Shown: positions 1 to 9,624, numbered from the stretch's first letter. The stretch: DNA of 64,000 nucleotides from Cybelea sp963824595 (GCA_963824595.1 CAWGPY010000005.1:124001-188000); one strand, 5' to 3'. Made by a program: numbers and translations. The notes: generated by a model not told the origin, from the sequence alone.

Positions 1-327
1 ACGGCCGGTAACTCGGCGCTCTCGGCGAAGCTCGATGCGGTCGCGACCGCGCGGCAAGCGCTCTTCGACTCGCTCGCCGTGAACATTCGCGGCGAAGGCA
101 CCGAGGACGAGGGGAAACTGCACGAAGACGTCTTCGGCGCCTACTTCGTCTCGCAGGGGCTGATCACGCCGGCAGTCGAGAGCTTCCTCGCGCGGGTGGA
201 CGTCATGTACGGAGCCGGGGTGGCCCGCTACAACGCCTTCGCGACCGGGGAGCTGCCGAGCGTCAACGCGGCGTTGAAGCAGGCCGGTATGAAAACGCTG
301 CCGGCCGTCAAATCTATAACGCCGTAG
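1..327 (+). CDS. C-terminal end of an exported Asp-box propeller protein (partial)
   Basis: The reading frame is open from the first base and ends in TAG, so the window holds only the last 108 codons of a gene. The tail (AALKQAGMKTLPAV near the end) resembles the tail of the next gene (ALLKNAGIKPLDGL), and both have the same helical, Ala-rich character. I infer a tandem paralogue of the downstream VPS10/BNR-like protein; no Asp-box is in the visible part. The stop lies two bases before the next ATG, so the two genes are probably co-transcribed. Confidence 0.6.
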   Translation, partial: TAGNSALSAKLDAVATARQALFDSLAVNIRGEGTEDEGKLHEDVFGAYFVSQGLITPAVESFLARVDVMYGAGVARYNAFATGELPSVNAALKQAGMKTLPAVKSITP

Positions 328-329
328 CC

Positions 330-3300
330 ATGCTGGTCCCCACACTTCTGCTGGCAACCGCTGCGTATGCCAATCTTTCGTGGCGCTCGATCGGCCCCGC
401 GGTGTCGGGCGGCCGCGTCGCCGCGGTTGCCGGAACGCCCCAAGACGATCAGCTCTACTACCTCGGAACCGCCGGCGGCGGCGTCTGGAAATCGGCCGAC
501 GGCGGCGCGACCTGGCAGCCGGTCTTCGGGAAGAAGGCCGTCGCGGCCATCGGCGCGGTCGCGATCGATCCGCGCGACGAGCGCGTGGTCTGGGCGGGTA
601 CCGGCGAGGCGAATCCCCGCAACGACGTGAGCTACGGCGACGGACTCTACCAAACGACCGACGGCGCCAAGACGTGGCGCCGCGTGGGGCTCGCCGGCGT
701 CTGGAGCATCTCGCGCATCGCGATCGATCCGCACAACCCGCGCCACGTCGTCGTCGCCGCGTTCGGCGATCCGTTCAAAGACTCGGCGGAGCGCGGCGTC
801 TACGTGACGTTCGACGGGGGGGGCACCTGGAGTAAGACCCTGTACCTCTCGCCGTCGAGCGGCGCGAGCGACGTCGCGCTCGATCCCCGAAACGCCAACG
901 TCGTCTACGCCGGCATGTGGCATTTCCGCCGCGTGCCCTGGACGTTCACGAGCGGCGGCGCCGACGGCGGCCTCTTCAAGTCGACCGACGGCGGTCGCAC
1001 GTGGAAGCGACTGACCGGCAACGGTCTCCCGGCGGGGCTGACCGGACGCATCGGGCTCGCCGTCGCGCCGAGCCGTCCGAACCGCGTCTTCGCGCTCATC
1101 GAGGCAAAGGGGGGCATCCTCTGGCGCTCCGACGACGCCGGCGCGCACTGGACGATGACCAGCAGCGACACGCTGGTTGACCAGCGGCCGTTCTATTTCA
1201 CCCACATCGCCGTCGATCCGCGCAACGCCGACCACGTCTACGCCGTCTCGGAGATGCTCGCCGAAAGCAAGGACGGAGGCCGGAAGTTCGCCGAGATCGC
1301 CAAGGACATCCACGTCGACTATCACGCGATTTGGATCGACCCGGGCAATCCCAAACGCATCATCGTGGGCGAAGACGGCGGCTACGCGCTCACGACCGAC
1401 CTCCAGCACTGGTCGTTCTCGCGGAACCTGACGATCGGGCAGATCTATCACGTCGGCCTGTCGGACGAGAATCCGTATCAGGTCTGCACGGCGTTTCAAG
1501 ACAACGGCGGCTTCTGCGGACCGGAGAACTCGCTGGATAGCGAGGGCATCCTCGATCGTCACTGGGTCGACGTCGTCGGCGGCGACGGCGTCTGGACGGT
1601 GCCCGATCCGGCCGACTCGCGCTACGTGTGGGCCGACCTCGAGGACGGCGCGCTCACGATCTTCGACCGCAAGACCGAGGTCAGCCGCTTCATCCGGCCG
1701 TACGATCCGCTACCGGGAAGTTTTCTGGGGCCGTTCGACTTGCGGGCGGTGCCGTATCGCTTCAACTGGGATTCGCCGATCGCGTTCGCACCGTGGCCCG
1801 GCGCCGTGGCCGACGGCAAGTCAACGGCGTGGTTCGGCGCGAACGTCGTCTTCCAATCCACCGATCGCGGCGAGACGTGGAGCACGATCAGCCCCGACCT
1901 GACGCGCAACATCAAGGAACATCAAGCGCCCACCGGCGGCCCCCTCGCGAAGGACGTCTCGGGCGCCGAGTACTCCGATACGATCCTCGACATCGAGGGC
2001 TCGCCGATCGATCCCGGCGAGATCTGGGCCGGCACCGACGACGGGTACGTGCAAGTGACGCGCAACGGCGGCGCCAACTGGCGCAACGTCACGCCGCCGG
2101 GCGCGCCGGAGTACGCGCGGATCGAGACCGTCGCCCCGTCGCCGCTCGTCGCCGGCACCGCGTACGCGATCGCCGACAATCATCGTCTGGGCGACTACGC
2201 TCCCTACCTTTACGCGACGCACGACTATGGCGCCACGTGGGCGAAGATCGTAAACGGCCTGCCGTCCAATCAATACGTCCGCACGGTCCGCCCCGACATC
2301 CATAATCCATATTTGCTCTACGCCGGAACGGAGACGGGGCTGTGGATCTCGTTCGACGCGGGCGCGCACTGGCAAGACTTCCGCATAAATCTGCCGACCG
2401 TCTCGGTGCGCGACATTCGCATCCAGCCGCAGTTCGACGATTTGGTCGTGGCCACGCACGGCCGCGACGCGTGGATCCTCGACGACCTCGGTTCGATTCA
2501 GCAGCTCGGCACCGCCGAGGCCGCCGGCGCCATGCTCTTCGCGGCGCGGCCCGCCTACGAGTATCACTACCACTCGAACGATCTCGGCATCTACACGCGC
2601 TTCGCGGGCGAGAATCCGCCCAAGGGCGCCATCCTCGACTTCTACCAGAGCGCCCCGCAGAAGAGTCCGCCGTCGCTGCAAGTGCTCGACGCCGGCGGCC
2701 GCGTAGTCCGCACCGTGAGCGGAACGCATAAAGTCAAGGGCAAGGACGAGCCGTACGTCTCGAACAAGGCCGGCATCAACCGCTACGTCTGGGACTTCAC
2801 CGAAGACGCGCCGGCGAAATGGCACGGTGCCGCGCGGGAAGAGTATCGAGGGCCGAAGACCGGTCCGATCGTCGTCCCCGGCACGTACACCGTTCGCCTC
2901 GCGCTCGGCGGCCGGACGCTGCAGACGACCGTCGTGGTGAAGGGCGATCCGCGCGACGCGTGGACGCCCGCGCAGTATTTGGCGGGCTACGAATACGCCA
3001 AGAAATACTCGGTCATCTACGGCAAGATCGACGAGGCGCTCGACAACCTCGACGCGATCTCGAAGTCGCTCGCGGCCGCAGGCAAAGCGGCGAAGAGCGA
3101 CGCGTCGCTCGAAGGCCAGATTGCGGACGCGCAGGCCCGCCGGCAACGCGTCTTCGCGGCGTTCACGGCCGATTACAAGAACGACGAGGACTCGATTCAA
3201 CGCGCCGGGTCGCTCCGCGAGTCGGTTCCGCGCACCGGATTCGCCGGCTCGCAGTTGCCGCCGACCGCGGCGCAGCTCGATTTCGCCAAGCGCTTCGACG

Positions 3301-3422
3301 CGGCGTACGCCCAGGCGATGGAGGGCTACAACGACTACGTCGGCACGCTCGTGCGCCTCCAGGCGCTGCTGAAGAACGCCGGCATCAAGCCCCTCGACGG
3401 GTTGACTCCCGTCGCGCCGTAA
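330..3422 (+). CDS. Exported VPS10/BNR-type Asp-box beta-propeller protein
   Basis: This 1030-residue protein begins with a short signal peptide (MLVPTLLLATAAYANLSW). It then carries at least nine Asp-box repeats of the form S/T-x-D-x-G-x-T-W, for example KSADGGATW (near 53), QTTDGAKTW, KSTDGGRTW, QSTDRGETW and ISFDAGAHW (near 675). Such repeats build sortilin- or sialidase-like propellers. Residues about 760-1030 form a separate C-terminal part with a beta-sandwich-like stretch and an Ala-rich helical end. Databases usually call such proteins 'glycosyl hydrolase', but no catalytic residues can be assigned here, so binding or peptidase-accessory roles are equally possible. The ATG two bases after the preceding stop is the best start. 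Confidence 0.85.
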   Translation: MLVPTLLLATAAYANLSWRSIGPAVSGGRVAAVAGTPQDDQLYYLGTAGGGVWKSADGGATWQPVFGKKAVAAIGAVAIDPRDERVVWAGTGEANPRNDVSYGDGLYQTTDGAKTWRRVGLAGVWSISRIAIDPHNPRHVVVAAFGDPFKDSAERGVYVTFDGGGTWSKTLYLSPSSGASDVALDPRNANVVYAGMWHFRRVPWTFTSGGADGGLFKSTDGGRTWKRLTGNGLPAGLTGRIGLAVAPSRPNRVFALIEAKGGILWRSDDAGAHWTMTSSDTLVDQRPFYFTHIAVDPRNADHVYAVSEMLAESKDGGRKFAEIAKDIHVDYHAIWIDPGNPKRIIVGEDGGYALTTDLQHWSFSRNLTIGQIYHVGLSDENPYQVCTAFQDNGGFCGPENSLDSEGILDRHWVDVVGGDGVWTVPDPADSRYVWADLEDGALTIFDRKTEVSRFIRPYDPLPGSFLGPFDLRAVPYRFNWDSPIAFAPWPGAVADGKSTAWFGANVVFQSTDRGETWSTISPDLTRNIKEHQAPTGGPLAKDVSGAEYSDTILDIEGSPIDPGEIWAGTDDGYVQVTRNGGANWRNVTPPGAPEYARIETVAPSPLVAGTAYAIADNHRLGDYAPYLYATHDYGATWAKIVNGLPSNQYVRTVRPDIHNPYLLYAGTETGLWISFDAGAHWQDFRINLPTVSVRDIRIQPQFDDLVVATHGRDAWILDDLGSIQQLGTAEAAGAMLFAARPAYEYHYHSNDLGIYTRFAGENPPKGAILDFYQSAPQKSPPSLQVLDAGGRVVRTVSGTHKVKGKDEPYVSNKAGINRYVWDFTEDAPAKWHGAAREEYRGPKTGPIVVPGTYTVRLALGGRTLQTTVVVKGDPRDAWTPAQYLAGYEYAKKYSVIYGKIDEALDNLDAISKSLAAAGKAAKSDASLEGQIADAQARRQRVFAAFTADYKNDEDSIQRAGSLRESVPRTGFAGSQLPPTAAQLDFAKRFDAAYAQAMEGYNDYVGTLVRLQALLKNAGIKPLDGLTPVAP

Positions 3423-3424
3423 TC

Positions 3425-4783
3425 TTACTCGTAGTCGGGGGCGCGGTACTCGCTCGGCGGTGCGTCCAGGAAGAACTCCGGCGGCAAGGGCGCCCCGATC
3501 GGAACGAACTTGCGCGGAGGACGGGTGAAGTCGAAACAGTCTTTGGCCGGCGAGGCGGCGCGCTCGTCGGCGGCGGCGAGCTGACGCAGGCCGAAGAGAT
3601 CCTCCGCAAAGCGTAGGACGCTCGCCGTCTCGTACCGGACGTGCGAGACGTAGTCGTGCTTGGCGTACGGCGAGATCACGAGCAGCGGAACGCGGAAACC
3701 GAGGCCGTCGTAGTCTTCGAACGGTGGTGGAACGTGATCGTAGAGGCCGCCCCAGTCGTCCCATTGCACGAAGATCGCCGTGCTGTCCCAAAACTTGCTC
3801 TTGCCGACGGTGTTGACGAGCGCCGCCACCCACGACGGACCGTGGCCGCCGCCGCAGTTTACGTGATCCGAGGCGCTGCACACGGGCGTGATCCACGTGA
3901 AGTTGGCCAACTTGCCGGCGCGCACGTCGCTGATGAATCTGGTGTTCGGCGATATCACGTCTTTCTGCCAGTCCGGTCCGTAGTAGATGTCGTGAATCGC
4001 CTGATAGCTCGACCACTCCGCACCGTCGCCGCTCCCCTTGCTGCCGTAGGAGCTCGCGTAAAATCGCCACGAGAGCTTCGCGTGGTCGAGCTCGTCGCCA
4101 AGCGTCGTGTACGTGAAGCACGGATTGATGCTGGGTCCGATTCTCCGCTCCTGCGTCAGCGTCGACACGCCGTCCGCCCCCCTGACGCATCCCCACTTCC
4201 CGATCGGCAGGTTGACGGCCGACGCCGCCTGCGCGGCGATGACGTATTGATGCCCGACGAAGCTCTCGTCGAGCTGCGACTGGAACATGCGGTCGGCGAC
4301 CACCCATTCGTGCGCCATGTCGAAGTACGGTTTGGAGTCGGCGTGCGGCACGTAGACGTACTGTGGATACGGCCCGGGGCCGAACGCCGTCTGCTCGCGA
4401 TCGAAACCGTCCATGCGGCAGCTGGTGCCGGGCAGTTTTCCGTTTCCGCGGCACGCCCAGAACATCGCTTCCAGCGAGTGGTCGATGACGTACTCCCGCG
4501 CCAGGCCGACGGGCTTGAGCTTCACGACGTGCCCGGTCGAAGTCTTACCGCTCGATACGGTGTCCGCGCCGGGATAGCCCTGGAACAGGTTGTCGAAGCT
4601 GCGGTTCTCCTGCACGATGTACACGACGTGCTCGATCTTGCCGGCGCCCGTGCCCGTAAGATCGCGCAGCGGAGCGCCGTCGCGCATGTACGGCAGTGCG
4701 CCCCGCGGGCCGGCGGAGCAGCCCGCGAGCAGCAGCGCGCTCGCGAGCGCGCTACTCGTAATCCGGCGCAGTGTACTCTCCAT
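3425..4783 (-). CDS. Lipoprotein phosphoesterase, phospholipase C/AcpA family (copy 3 of 3)
   Basis: This is a 452-residue protein with a lipobox (SALLLAGCSAG) and the family hallmark ENRSFDNLFQGYPG near residue 60. It also has conserved HGPSW and DDWGGLYDHVPPP segments of the metal-binding core. Family members (PF04185) cleave phosphomonoester or phosphodiester bonds outside the cytoplasm; the substrate is unknown. The open frame extends upstream, but the ATG at 4783 gives a proper signal peptide. That ATG lies 32 bases inside the end of the upstream paralogue. It is the last gene of a four-gene minus-strand operon and converges, with a two-base gap, on the propeller gene. Confidence 0.88.
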   Translation of the reverse strand: MESTLRRITSSALASALLLAGCSAGPRGALPYMRDGAPLRDLTGTGAGKIEHVVYIVQENRSFDNLFQGYPGADTVSSGKTSTGHVVKLKPVGLAREYVIDHSLEAMFWACRGNGKLPGTSCRMDGFDREQTAFGPGPYPQYVYVPHADSKPYFDMAHEWVVADRMFQSQLDESFVGHQYVIAAQAASAVNLPIGKWGCVRGADGVSTLTQERRIGPSINPCFTYTTLGDELDHAKLSWRFYASSYGSKGSGDGAEWSSYQAIHDIYYGPDWQKDVISPNTRFISDVRAGKLANFTWITPVCSASDHVNCGGGHGPSWVAALVNTVGKSKFWDSTAIFVQWDDWGGLYDHVPPPFEDYDGLGFRVPLLVISPYAKHDYVSHVRYETASVLRFAEDLFGLRQLAAADERAASPAKDCFDFTRPPRKFVPIGAPLPPEFFLDAPPSEYRAPDYE

Positions 4784-6113
4784 TCTTGCGCATGAAGTAG
4801 CTCGGCGGCAGCGGCGCGCGAATTTTGACGAAAGCGCGCGGAGGCCGCGTGAAGTCGAAGCAGTCGGCGGCCGGCGAGGCGGCGCGCTTGTCGGCCTTGG
4901 CGAGCCGGCCGAGCCCGAAGAGATCCTCCGCAAAGCGCAGCACGCTCGCGGACTCGTACTGGACGTGCGACACGTAATCGTGTTTGGCGTACGGCGAGAT
5001 CACGAGCAGCGGAACGCGGAACCCGAGGCCGTCGTAATCCCGGTAGGGCGGAGGAACGTGATCGTAGAGTCCGCCCCAATCGTCCCACAGCACGAAGACG
5101 GCGGTGCTGTCCCAGAACGTACTCTTGCCGACGGCGTTGACGAGGGCCGCGACCCACGACGGCCCGTGACCGCCGCCGCAGTTCACGTGATCCGAGTCGC
5201 TGCACACCGGCGTGATCCAGGTGAAGTTGGCGAGCGTGCCCGCTCGGACGTCGGTGATGAACTTCCAGTTCGGCGAGACGACGTCGCTCTTCCAATCGGG
5301 CCCGTAGTAGATGTGCTTTACCGCCTGGTATCCAGACCAGTCCGCGCCGTCGCCGCTCGCGCGGCTGCCGTACGAGCTGGCATAGAACCGCCACGTGAGG
5401 CCGGCGGCGTCGAGCTCGTCGCCGAGGGTCGTATAGTCGAAGCACGGCTCCGCCTTCGGTCCGTCCGGATTGCGATCCGTCGTGATCGTGGCGACGAAGT
5501 TGCGCGAGCCCCCGCCGCAGCCCCACTTGCCGATCGGTACGTTGACGCTCGCGGCCGCCTGCGCGGCGATGGCGTATTGGTGTGCGCTGAAACTCTCGTC
5601 GAGCTGCGACGCAAACGTACGGTCGGCGATCACCCACCGATGCGCCATGTCGAAGTACGGCTTCGAATCGGAGTGCGAAACGTAAACGTACGCAGGGTGG
5701 CGGCCGCCGCCGAAGTGGACCTCGTTATCGAAGCCGTCCATCCGGCACTTCGTCCCCGGGAGCTTTCCGGTTCCGTCGCAGGCGGCGAACATCGCCTGGG
5801 CCGAGTGGTCGACCTGATAGTGCCGGGCGAGGCTCACGGGCGCCAGCTCGATCGTCCTGCCCTTCGTATCCTTGCCGCTCGGGACGGTGTCCGCGCCCGG
5901 ATAGCCCTGGAACAGGTTGTCGAAGCTGCGGTTCTCCTGAACGATGTAGACCACGTGCGTGATCTTCCCGGCTCCCGTGGCGTAGAGCTCCGTGAGGGCG
6001 CGGTCGCCGCGCATGTAGGGCAGCGCCGGCTGCGAGCCGTACGAGCATCCGGCCAGCGCGCACGCGGCGGCGAGCGCCGCGCTACTCGAAATCCGGCGCC
6101 GTATACTCGCCAT
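4752..6113 (-). CDS. Lipoprotein phosphoesterase, phospholipase C/AcpA family (copy 2 of 3)
   Basis: A 453-residue paralogue of its two neighbours, it has a lipobox (ACALAGCSYG), the ENRSFDNLFQGYPG motif and the GGGHGPSW and DDWGGLYDHVPPP core motifs. It is predicted to be anchored on the periplasmic side and to hydrolyse phosphoesters. Both of its ends overlap a paralogue by exactly 32 bases: its ATG lies inside the 3' end of the gene before it, and its own 3' end holds the ATG of the next. The C-terminal NGEYTAPDYE is read in another frame as the first residues of the downstream protein. Confidence 0.88.
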   Translation of the reverse strand: MASIRRRISSSAALAAACALAGCSYGSQPALPYMRGDRALTELYATGAGKITHVVYIVQENRSFDNLFQGYPGADTVPSGKDTKGRTIELAPVSLARHYQVDHSAQAMFAACDGTGKLPGTKCRMDGFDNEVHFGGGRHPAYVYVSHSDSKPYFDMAHRWVIADRTFASQLDESFSAHQYAIAAQAAASVNVPIGKWGCGGGSRNFVATITTDRNPDGPKAEPCFDYTTLGDELDAAGLTWRFYASSYGSRASGDGADWSGYQAVKHIYYGPDWKSDVVSPNWKFITDVRAGTLANFTWITPVCSDSDHVNCGGGHGPSWVAALVNAVGKSTFWDSTAVFVLWDDWGGLYDHVPPPYRDYDGLGFRVPLLVISPYAKHDYVSHVQYESASVLRFAEDLFGLGRLAKADKRAASPAADCFDFTRPPRAFVKIRAPLPPSYFMRKNGEYTAPDYE

Positions 6114-7440
6114 CTTCGCCCATAAAGAACTTCGGCGGCAGCGGTGCGCGAATCTTGACGAACTTTCGCGGCGCTTGCGCGAAATCGAAGCAATCGTCCG
6201 CGGGCGACGCGGCGCGCCGGTCGGCCTCGGCCATCCTCGGCAAGCCGTACAGATCCTCTGCGAATCGCAAGATGCTCGCCGTCTCGTATTGGACGTGCGA
6301 AACGCGATTCGCCCTGGCGTAGGGCGATACGATCACCAGCGGCACGCGAATGCCCAAACCGTCGCGTCCGGCGTAGGGAGGCGGGACGTGGTCGTAGAGG
6401 CCCCCCCAGTCGTCCCACATGACGAAAATCGCCGTCGAATCCCAAAACTTGCTCGTGCCCACCGCGTTGACCAGCGCCGCCACCCACGACGGTCCGTAGC
6501 CGCCGCCGCAGCTCACGTGGTCGGAGTCGGTGCAGACCGGCGTGATCCACGTGAAGTTTGCAAGCTTACCGGCCCGGACGTCGGTGATGAACTTCCAGTT
6601 CGGCGAAGCGACGTCGTTCTTCCAATCGGGGCCGTGATAGATGTGCCGCACCGCCTGATAACTCGACCAGTACGCCGCGTCGCCGCTCGACTTGCTGCCG
6701 TAGGCGCTCGCGTAGAACCGCCACGTGAGCTTGGCCGCGTCGAGCTCGTCGCCCAGCGTCGTGTAATCGAAGCAGGGCCGAACTCGCGGGCCGTCCACGG
6801 TGCGCTGCTTCGTGATCGTCGCGACCGTGTCGGTCTTGCCGCCGGTGCAGCCCCAGTCGCTCGACGGCAGGTCGACGCTCCATGCCGCTTGCGCGGCGAT
6901 GGCATATTGGTGGGCGGCGAAGCTCAGATCGAGCTGCGAGGGAAACATGCGATCCGCCAAGACGCCCTCCCGGGCCATGTCGAAGTACGGCTTCGACTCC
7001 TGGTGCGGAACGTAGACGTATTGGGGGTTCTTGGGGCCGCCGATGCTCTGTTCGTTGTCAAAGCCGTCCATGCGGCAGCCGGTCCCCGGCAGCTTGCCGG
7101 TCCCGTCGCACGCGGCAAACATCGACTCGGCCGAATGCGTCAGGATGTAGGAACTCGCCAGCGAGACCGGCCGCAAGCGGATCGTCTTCCCTGAAGAGTC
7201 TTTACCGCTCGGCACGGTATCCGCGCCCGGATATCCCTGGAAGAGGTTGTCGAAGCTGCGGTTCTCCTGAAGGATGTAGACGACGTGTGTAATCTTCCCG
7301 GCGCCGGTACCGGCGAGCTCGCGGATGGCGACGTCGCTTCGCATGTACGGCAAAGCAGGCTGCCCGGCCGCCGCGCATCCGCTCAGCGACCACGCCAGGA
7401 CCGCCGTCGTCGAAAGGCGCGCCGTACGTGCAAACGTCAT
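6082..7440 (-). CDS. Lipoprotein phosphoesterase, phospholipase C/AcpA family (copy 1 of 3)
   Basis: This 452-residue protein has the same architecture as the next two genes: a lipobox (AWSLSGCAAAG), ENRSFDNLFQGYPG, GGGYGPSW and DDWGGLYDHVPPP. The frame is open far upstream, but the ATG at 7440 gives the signal peptide and overlaps the serine hydrolase stop as ATGA, a common sign of translational coupling. It ends in DGEYTAPDFE, whose coding sequence contains the start of copy 2. Phosphate scavenging or phospholipid turnover is plausible; the actual substrate cannot be read from the sequence. Confidence 0.88.
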   Translation of the reverse strand: MTFARTARLSTTAVLAWSLSGCAAAGQPALPYMRSDVAIRELAGTGAGKITHVVYILQENRSFDNLFQGYPGADTVPSGKDSSGKTIRLRPVSLASSYILTHSAESMFAACDGTGKLPGTGCRMDGFDNEQSIGGPKNPQYVYVPHQESKPYFDMAREGVLADRMFPSQLDLSFAAHQYAIAAQAAWSVDLPSSDWGCTGGKTDTVATITKQRTVDGPRVRPCFDYTTLGDELDAAKLTWRFYASAYGSKSSGDAAYWSSYQAVRHIYHGPDWKNDVASPNWKFITDVRAGKLANFTWITPVCTDSDHVSCGGGYGPSWVAALVNAVGTSKFWDSTAIFVMWDDWGGLYDHVPPPYAGRDGLGIRVPLVIVSPYARANRVSHVQYETASILRFAEDLYGLPRMAEADRRAASPADDCFDFAQAPRKFVKIRAPLPPKFFMGEDGEYTAPDFE

Positions 7441-8264
7441 CGAAAGAATCTCTTGAGGAACGATTCGTGACGGTACGACGTGCTCTTGCCGAAGCGCGCG
7501 ATGACGAGGTCGAGCGACGGCACGAGGTAGAGCGCCTGCCCCGCCGAGCCGCTCGCGTACACCAGGTCGTGCGGCGCTCCGGTCGCGCCGAGCCACCAGC
7601 CCAGGCCGTACCGGGCGTTCGCGGCCGAGCCCGCGAAGCACTCGGCGAGCGATTCGTGGGCGACGTTGACGAATCGTCCGTAGGCGAGCCAATCGCGCGC
7701 GGTCAACGACGCGCCCGTGGGTAATGGGCTCGTTCGGTCGTCGCGCGTGCGCCAACCGCCGATTCGAACGCCGGCCCGGTCGAGGATGCGTTCGCGCAGG
7801 TACTCGTGCGGGGTGCGGCCCTGGGGTGCGAGCTTCGCCGCGAACACCGCGCCGAATACCTGTAGCGGCACGCCGCCGTAGGTGAAGCGCGAGCCGGGCT
7901 CGTCGCGCAGGTCCGTCGCGAGCGCGCGCTCGTAAGACGGGACGCTCGCTCCGAGGCCGCCGAAGCCGAAGCCGGCCGTCAACGACAGCAGCATTCGCAG
8001 CGTCACGCGCCGTTTCCACGGATCGTCGCGCCACCGCGCGACCGTCTGCGCGACCGGTTCGTCGAGCTCGAGCAATCCGTCGTCGCGCGCGCGCAGCGCG
8101 GCAACGCCCCAGAAGCTCTTGGTTCCGCTATAAAGCGGGTGTGCGCGGTCCGCATCGAAGCCGCCGGCGTACTCCTCATGGAGCACGTTCGCACCGCGCG
8201 CCACGACGAGAGCGTGAAGCCCGTGGGTGCGCGAGTAGGCGAGCGCGTCGGCAGCGAGCTCCAT
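7437..8264 (-). CDS. Serine hydrolase of the beta-lactamase/class C family
   Basis: About 275 residues. The SxxK nucleophile motif is present as SGTK (in LYSGTKSFWG), followed by LLSLTAGFGFGG and GLGWWLG segments typical of the beta-lactamase-related esterases and peptidases. There is no signal peptide, so it is probably cytoplasmic. An ATG at 8303 would add 13 residues; the ATG at 8264 fits the family better and avoids overlap with the divergent sugar porter. It is first in the operon with the three phosphoesterases, overlapping the next gene by four bases. Substrate unknown. Confidence 0.75.
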   Translation of the reverse strand: MELAADALAYSRTHGLHALVVARGANVLHEEYAGGFDADRAHPLYSGTKSFWGVAALRARDDGLLELDEPVAQTVARWRDDPWKRRVTLRMLLSLTAGFGFGGLGASVPSYERALATDLRDEPGSRFTYGGVPLQVFGAVFAAKLAPQGRTPHEYLRERILDRAGVRIGGWRTRDDRTSPLPTGASLTARDWLAYGRFVNVAHESLAECFAGSAANARYGLGWWLGATGAPHDLVYASGSAGQALYLVPSLDLVIARFGKSTSYRHESFLKRFFR

Positions 8265-8301
8265 GGAGGAGCGTTCGAACCTCGATTGCAAAAGCGCCTG
8301 C

Positions 8302-9624
8302 ATGAGGGCGCACGTTCTCTTGGTCGCCTCGGTTGCCGCGCTGGGCGGGTTGCTGTTCGGCTACGACACGGGCGTGATCTCGGGCGCCATCCTGTTCATC
8401 ACCAAGGATTTCGGACTGGACGCGCGTCTCGAAGCCTTCACCATCAGCGTCGTGCTGATCGGGTGCATGGCCGGCGCGGTGGTGGCCGGGGGCATCGCCG
8501 ATCGCATCGGCCGGCGGCTCACGTTGTTGATCGCGGGCGTCGTATTCTTCGCTGGCGCGATCGTCTCGGCGCTCGCTCCCGATGAAGGCGTCCTTCTCGC
8601 GGGCCGGTTCGTCGTCGGCGTCGGCATCGGCTTGAGTTCGGTCGTCGCGCCGCTCTACATCTCCGAGGTAGCGCCGTCGTCGTCGCGCGGCGCGCTCGTC
8701 TCGCTCTACCAGTTCGCGATCACGGTGGGCATCCTCGCCGCGTACCTGATCGACTTCGCGCTCGCAGGCGGCGGCGCGTGGCGCGCGATGCTCGGGCTGG
8801 CGCTCGTTCCGTCGGTGATCCTGGTCGCGGGAATGATCGGGATGCCGGAGAGCCCGCGCTACCTGTTCAAAATCTCGCAAACCCAACGCGCCCGCGCGGA
8901 GCTCGAGCGCATCTACGGCGACTCTGCGGAGGCGCAGCGCGAAGAGCGTTCGATCCAGGACAGCCTCCAGACGAAGAGCGCGGGCTTCGAGGCGTTTCGA
9001 CGGCCGGCGATCCGGCTGGTGCTCTTCATCGGCATCTCGCTCGCCGTGCTCCAACAGATCACCGGCATCAACACGGTGATCTACTACGGGCCGCAGATTT
9101 TCCAGATGGCCGGCATCTCGTCGGCGTCGGCGTCCATCCTGGCGCAGTCGCTCGTGGGCGGCGTCAACTGCGTGATGACGCTCGTCGCGATCTTCCTCGT
9201 CGACCGCATCGGCCGGAAGCCGCTGCTGTATGCCGGTATTGCCGGCATGTGCGTCGCGCTCGCGGCGCTGGCGTTCTCGTTCGCGCACCCGAGACTGTCC
9301 GGAGCGCTCGGGACGATCGCGCTCTGGAGCATGACGGTCTACGTGGGCTGCTTCGCATTCAGCCTCGGTCCCATCGTGTGGCTCTTGATCTCCGAGATCT
9401 TCCCGCTCGGCGTACGCGGGCTCGGCATGTCGCTGTCGACCCTCGCGAACTGGGTGGGGAACTTCCTCGTGTCGCAGTTCTTCCTGACGATGATCGACCG
9501 GTTGGGGAGCCCGGGGACGTTCTCGCTCTATGCCTTGCTTTGCGTGGTCACGATCGTCTTCGTCAGGTTCATGGTGCCCGAAACGAAGCAGGAGCTGCTG
9601 GAACGAATCAGCGTTCGAACGTGA
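8302..9624 (+). CDS. Sugar porter family MFS transporter
   Basis: The 440-residue protein begins directly with the first helix motif GGLLFGYDTGVISGA, which identifies the sugar porter family (GalP/XylE-like proton symporters). It retains RIGRR (loop 2-3), PESPRYL after helix 6, QQITGINTVIYYGP in helix 7, and the second-half RIGRKPLL. It should import a monosaccharide across the inner membrane; specificity cannot be told. An ATG at 8263 would add 13 residues, but the family start is at 8302. Its stop overlaps the next gene as GTGA. Confidence 0.9.
   Translation: MRAHVLLVASVAALGGLLFGYDTGVISGAILFITKDFGLDARLEAFTISVVLIGCMAGAVVAGGIADRIGRRLTLLIAGVVFFAGAIVSALAPDEGVLLAGRFVVGVGIGLSSVVAPLYISEVAPSSSRGALVSLYQFAITVGILAAYLIDFALAGGGAWRAMLGLALVPSVILVAGMIGMPESPRYLFKISQTQRARAELERIYGDSAEAQREERSIQDSLQTKSAGFEAFRRPAIRLVLFIGISLAVLQQITGINTVIYYGPQIFQMAGISSASASILAQSLVGGVNCVMTLVAIFLVDRIGRKPLLYAGIAGMCVALAALAFSFAHPRLSGALGTIALWSMTVYVGCFAFSLGPIVWLLISEIFPLGVRGLGMSLSTLANWVGNFLVSQFFLTMIDRLGSPGTFSLYALLCVVTIVFVRFMVPETKQELLERISVRT

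Noticed and set aside
228..1562. Long minus-strand open frame under the propeller gene
   Set aside because: It is antisense to a clear Asp-box protein, with Arg/Asp-rich low-complexity translation typical of the complementary strand of G+C-rich genes.
1821..4454. 877-codon minus-strand open frame
   Set aside because: It spans the antisense of one gene and an alternate frame of the phosphoesterase; no domain or motif is recognisable in it.
8176..9288. Open minus-strand frame opposite the sugar porter
   Set aside because: The translation is Arg/Asp/His-rich without any motif, and the plus strand has a complete MFS protein.
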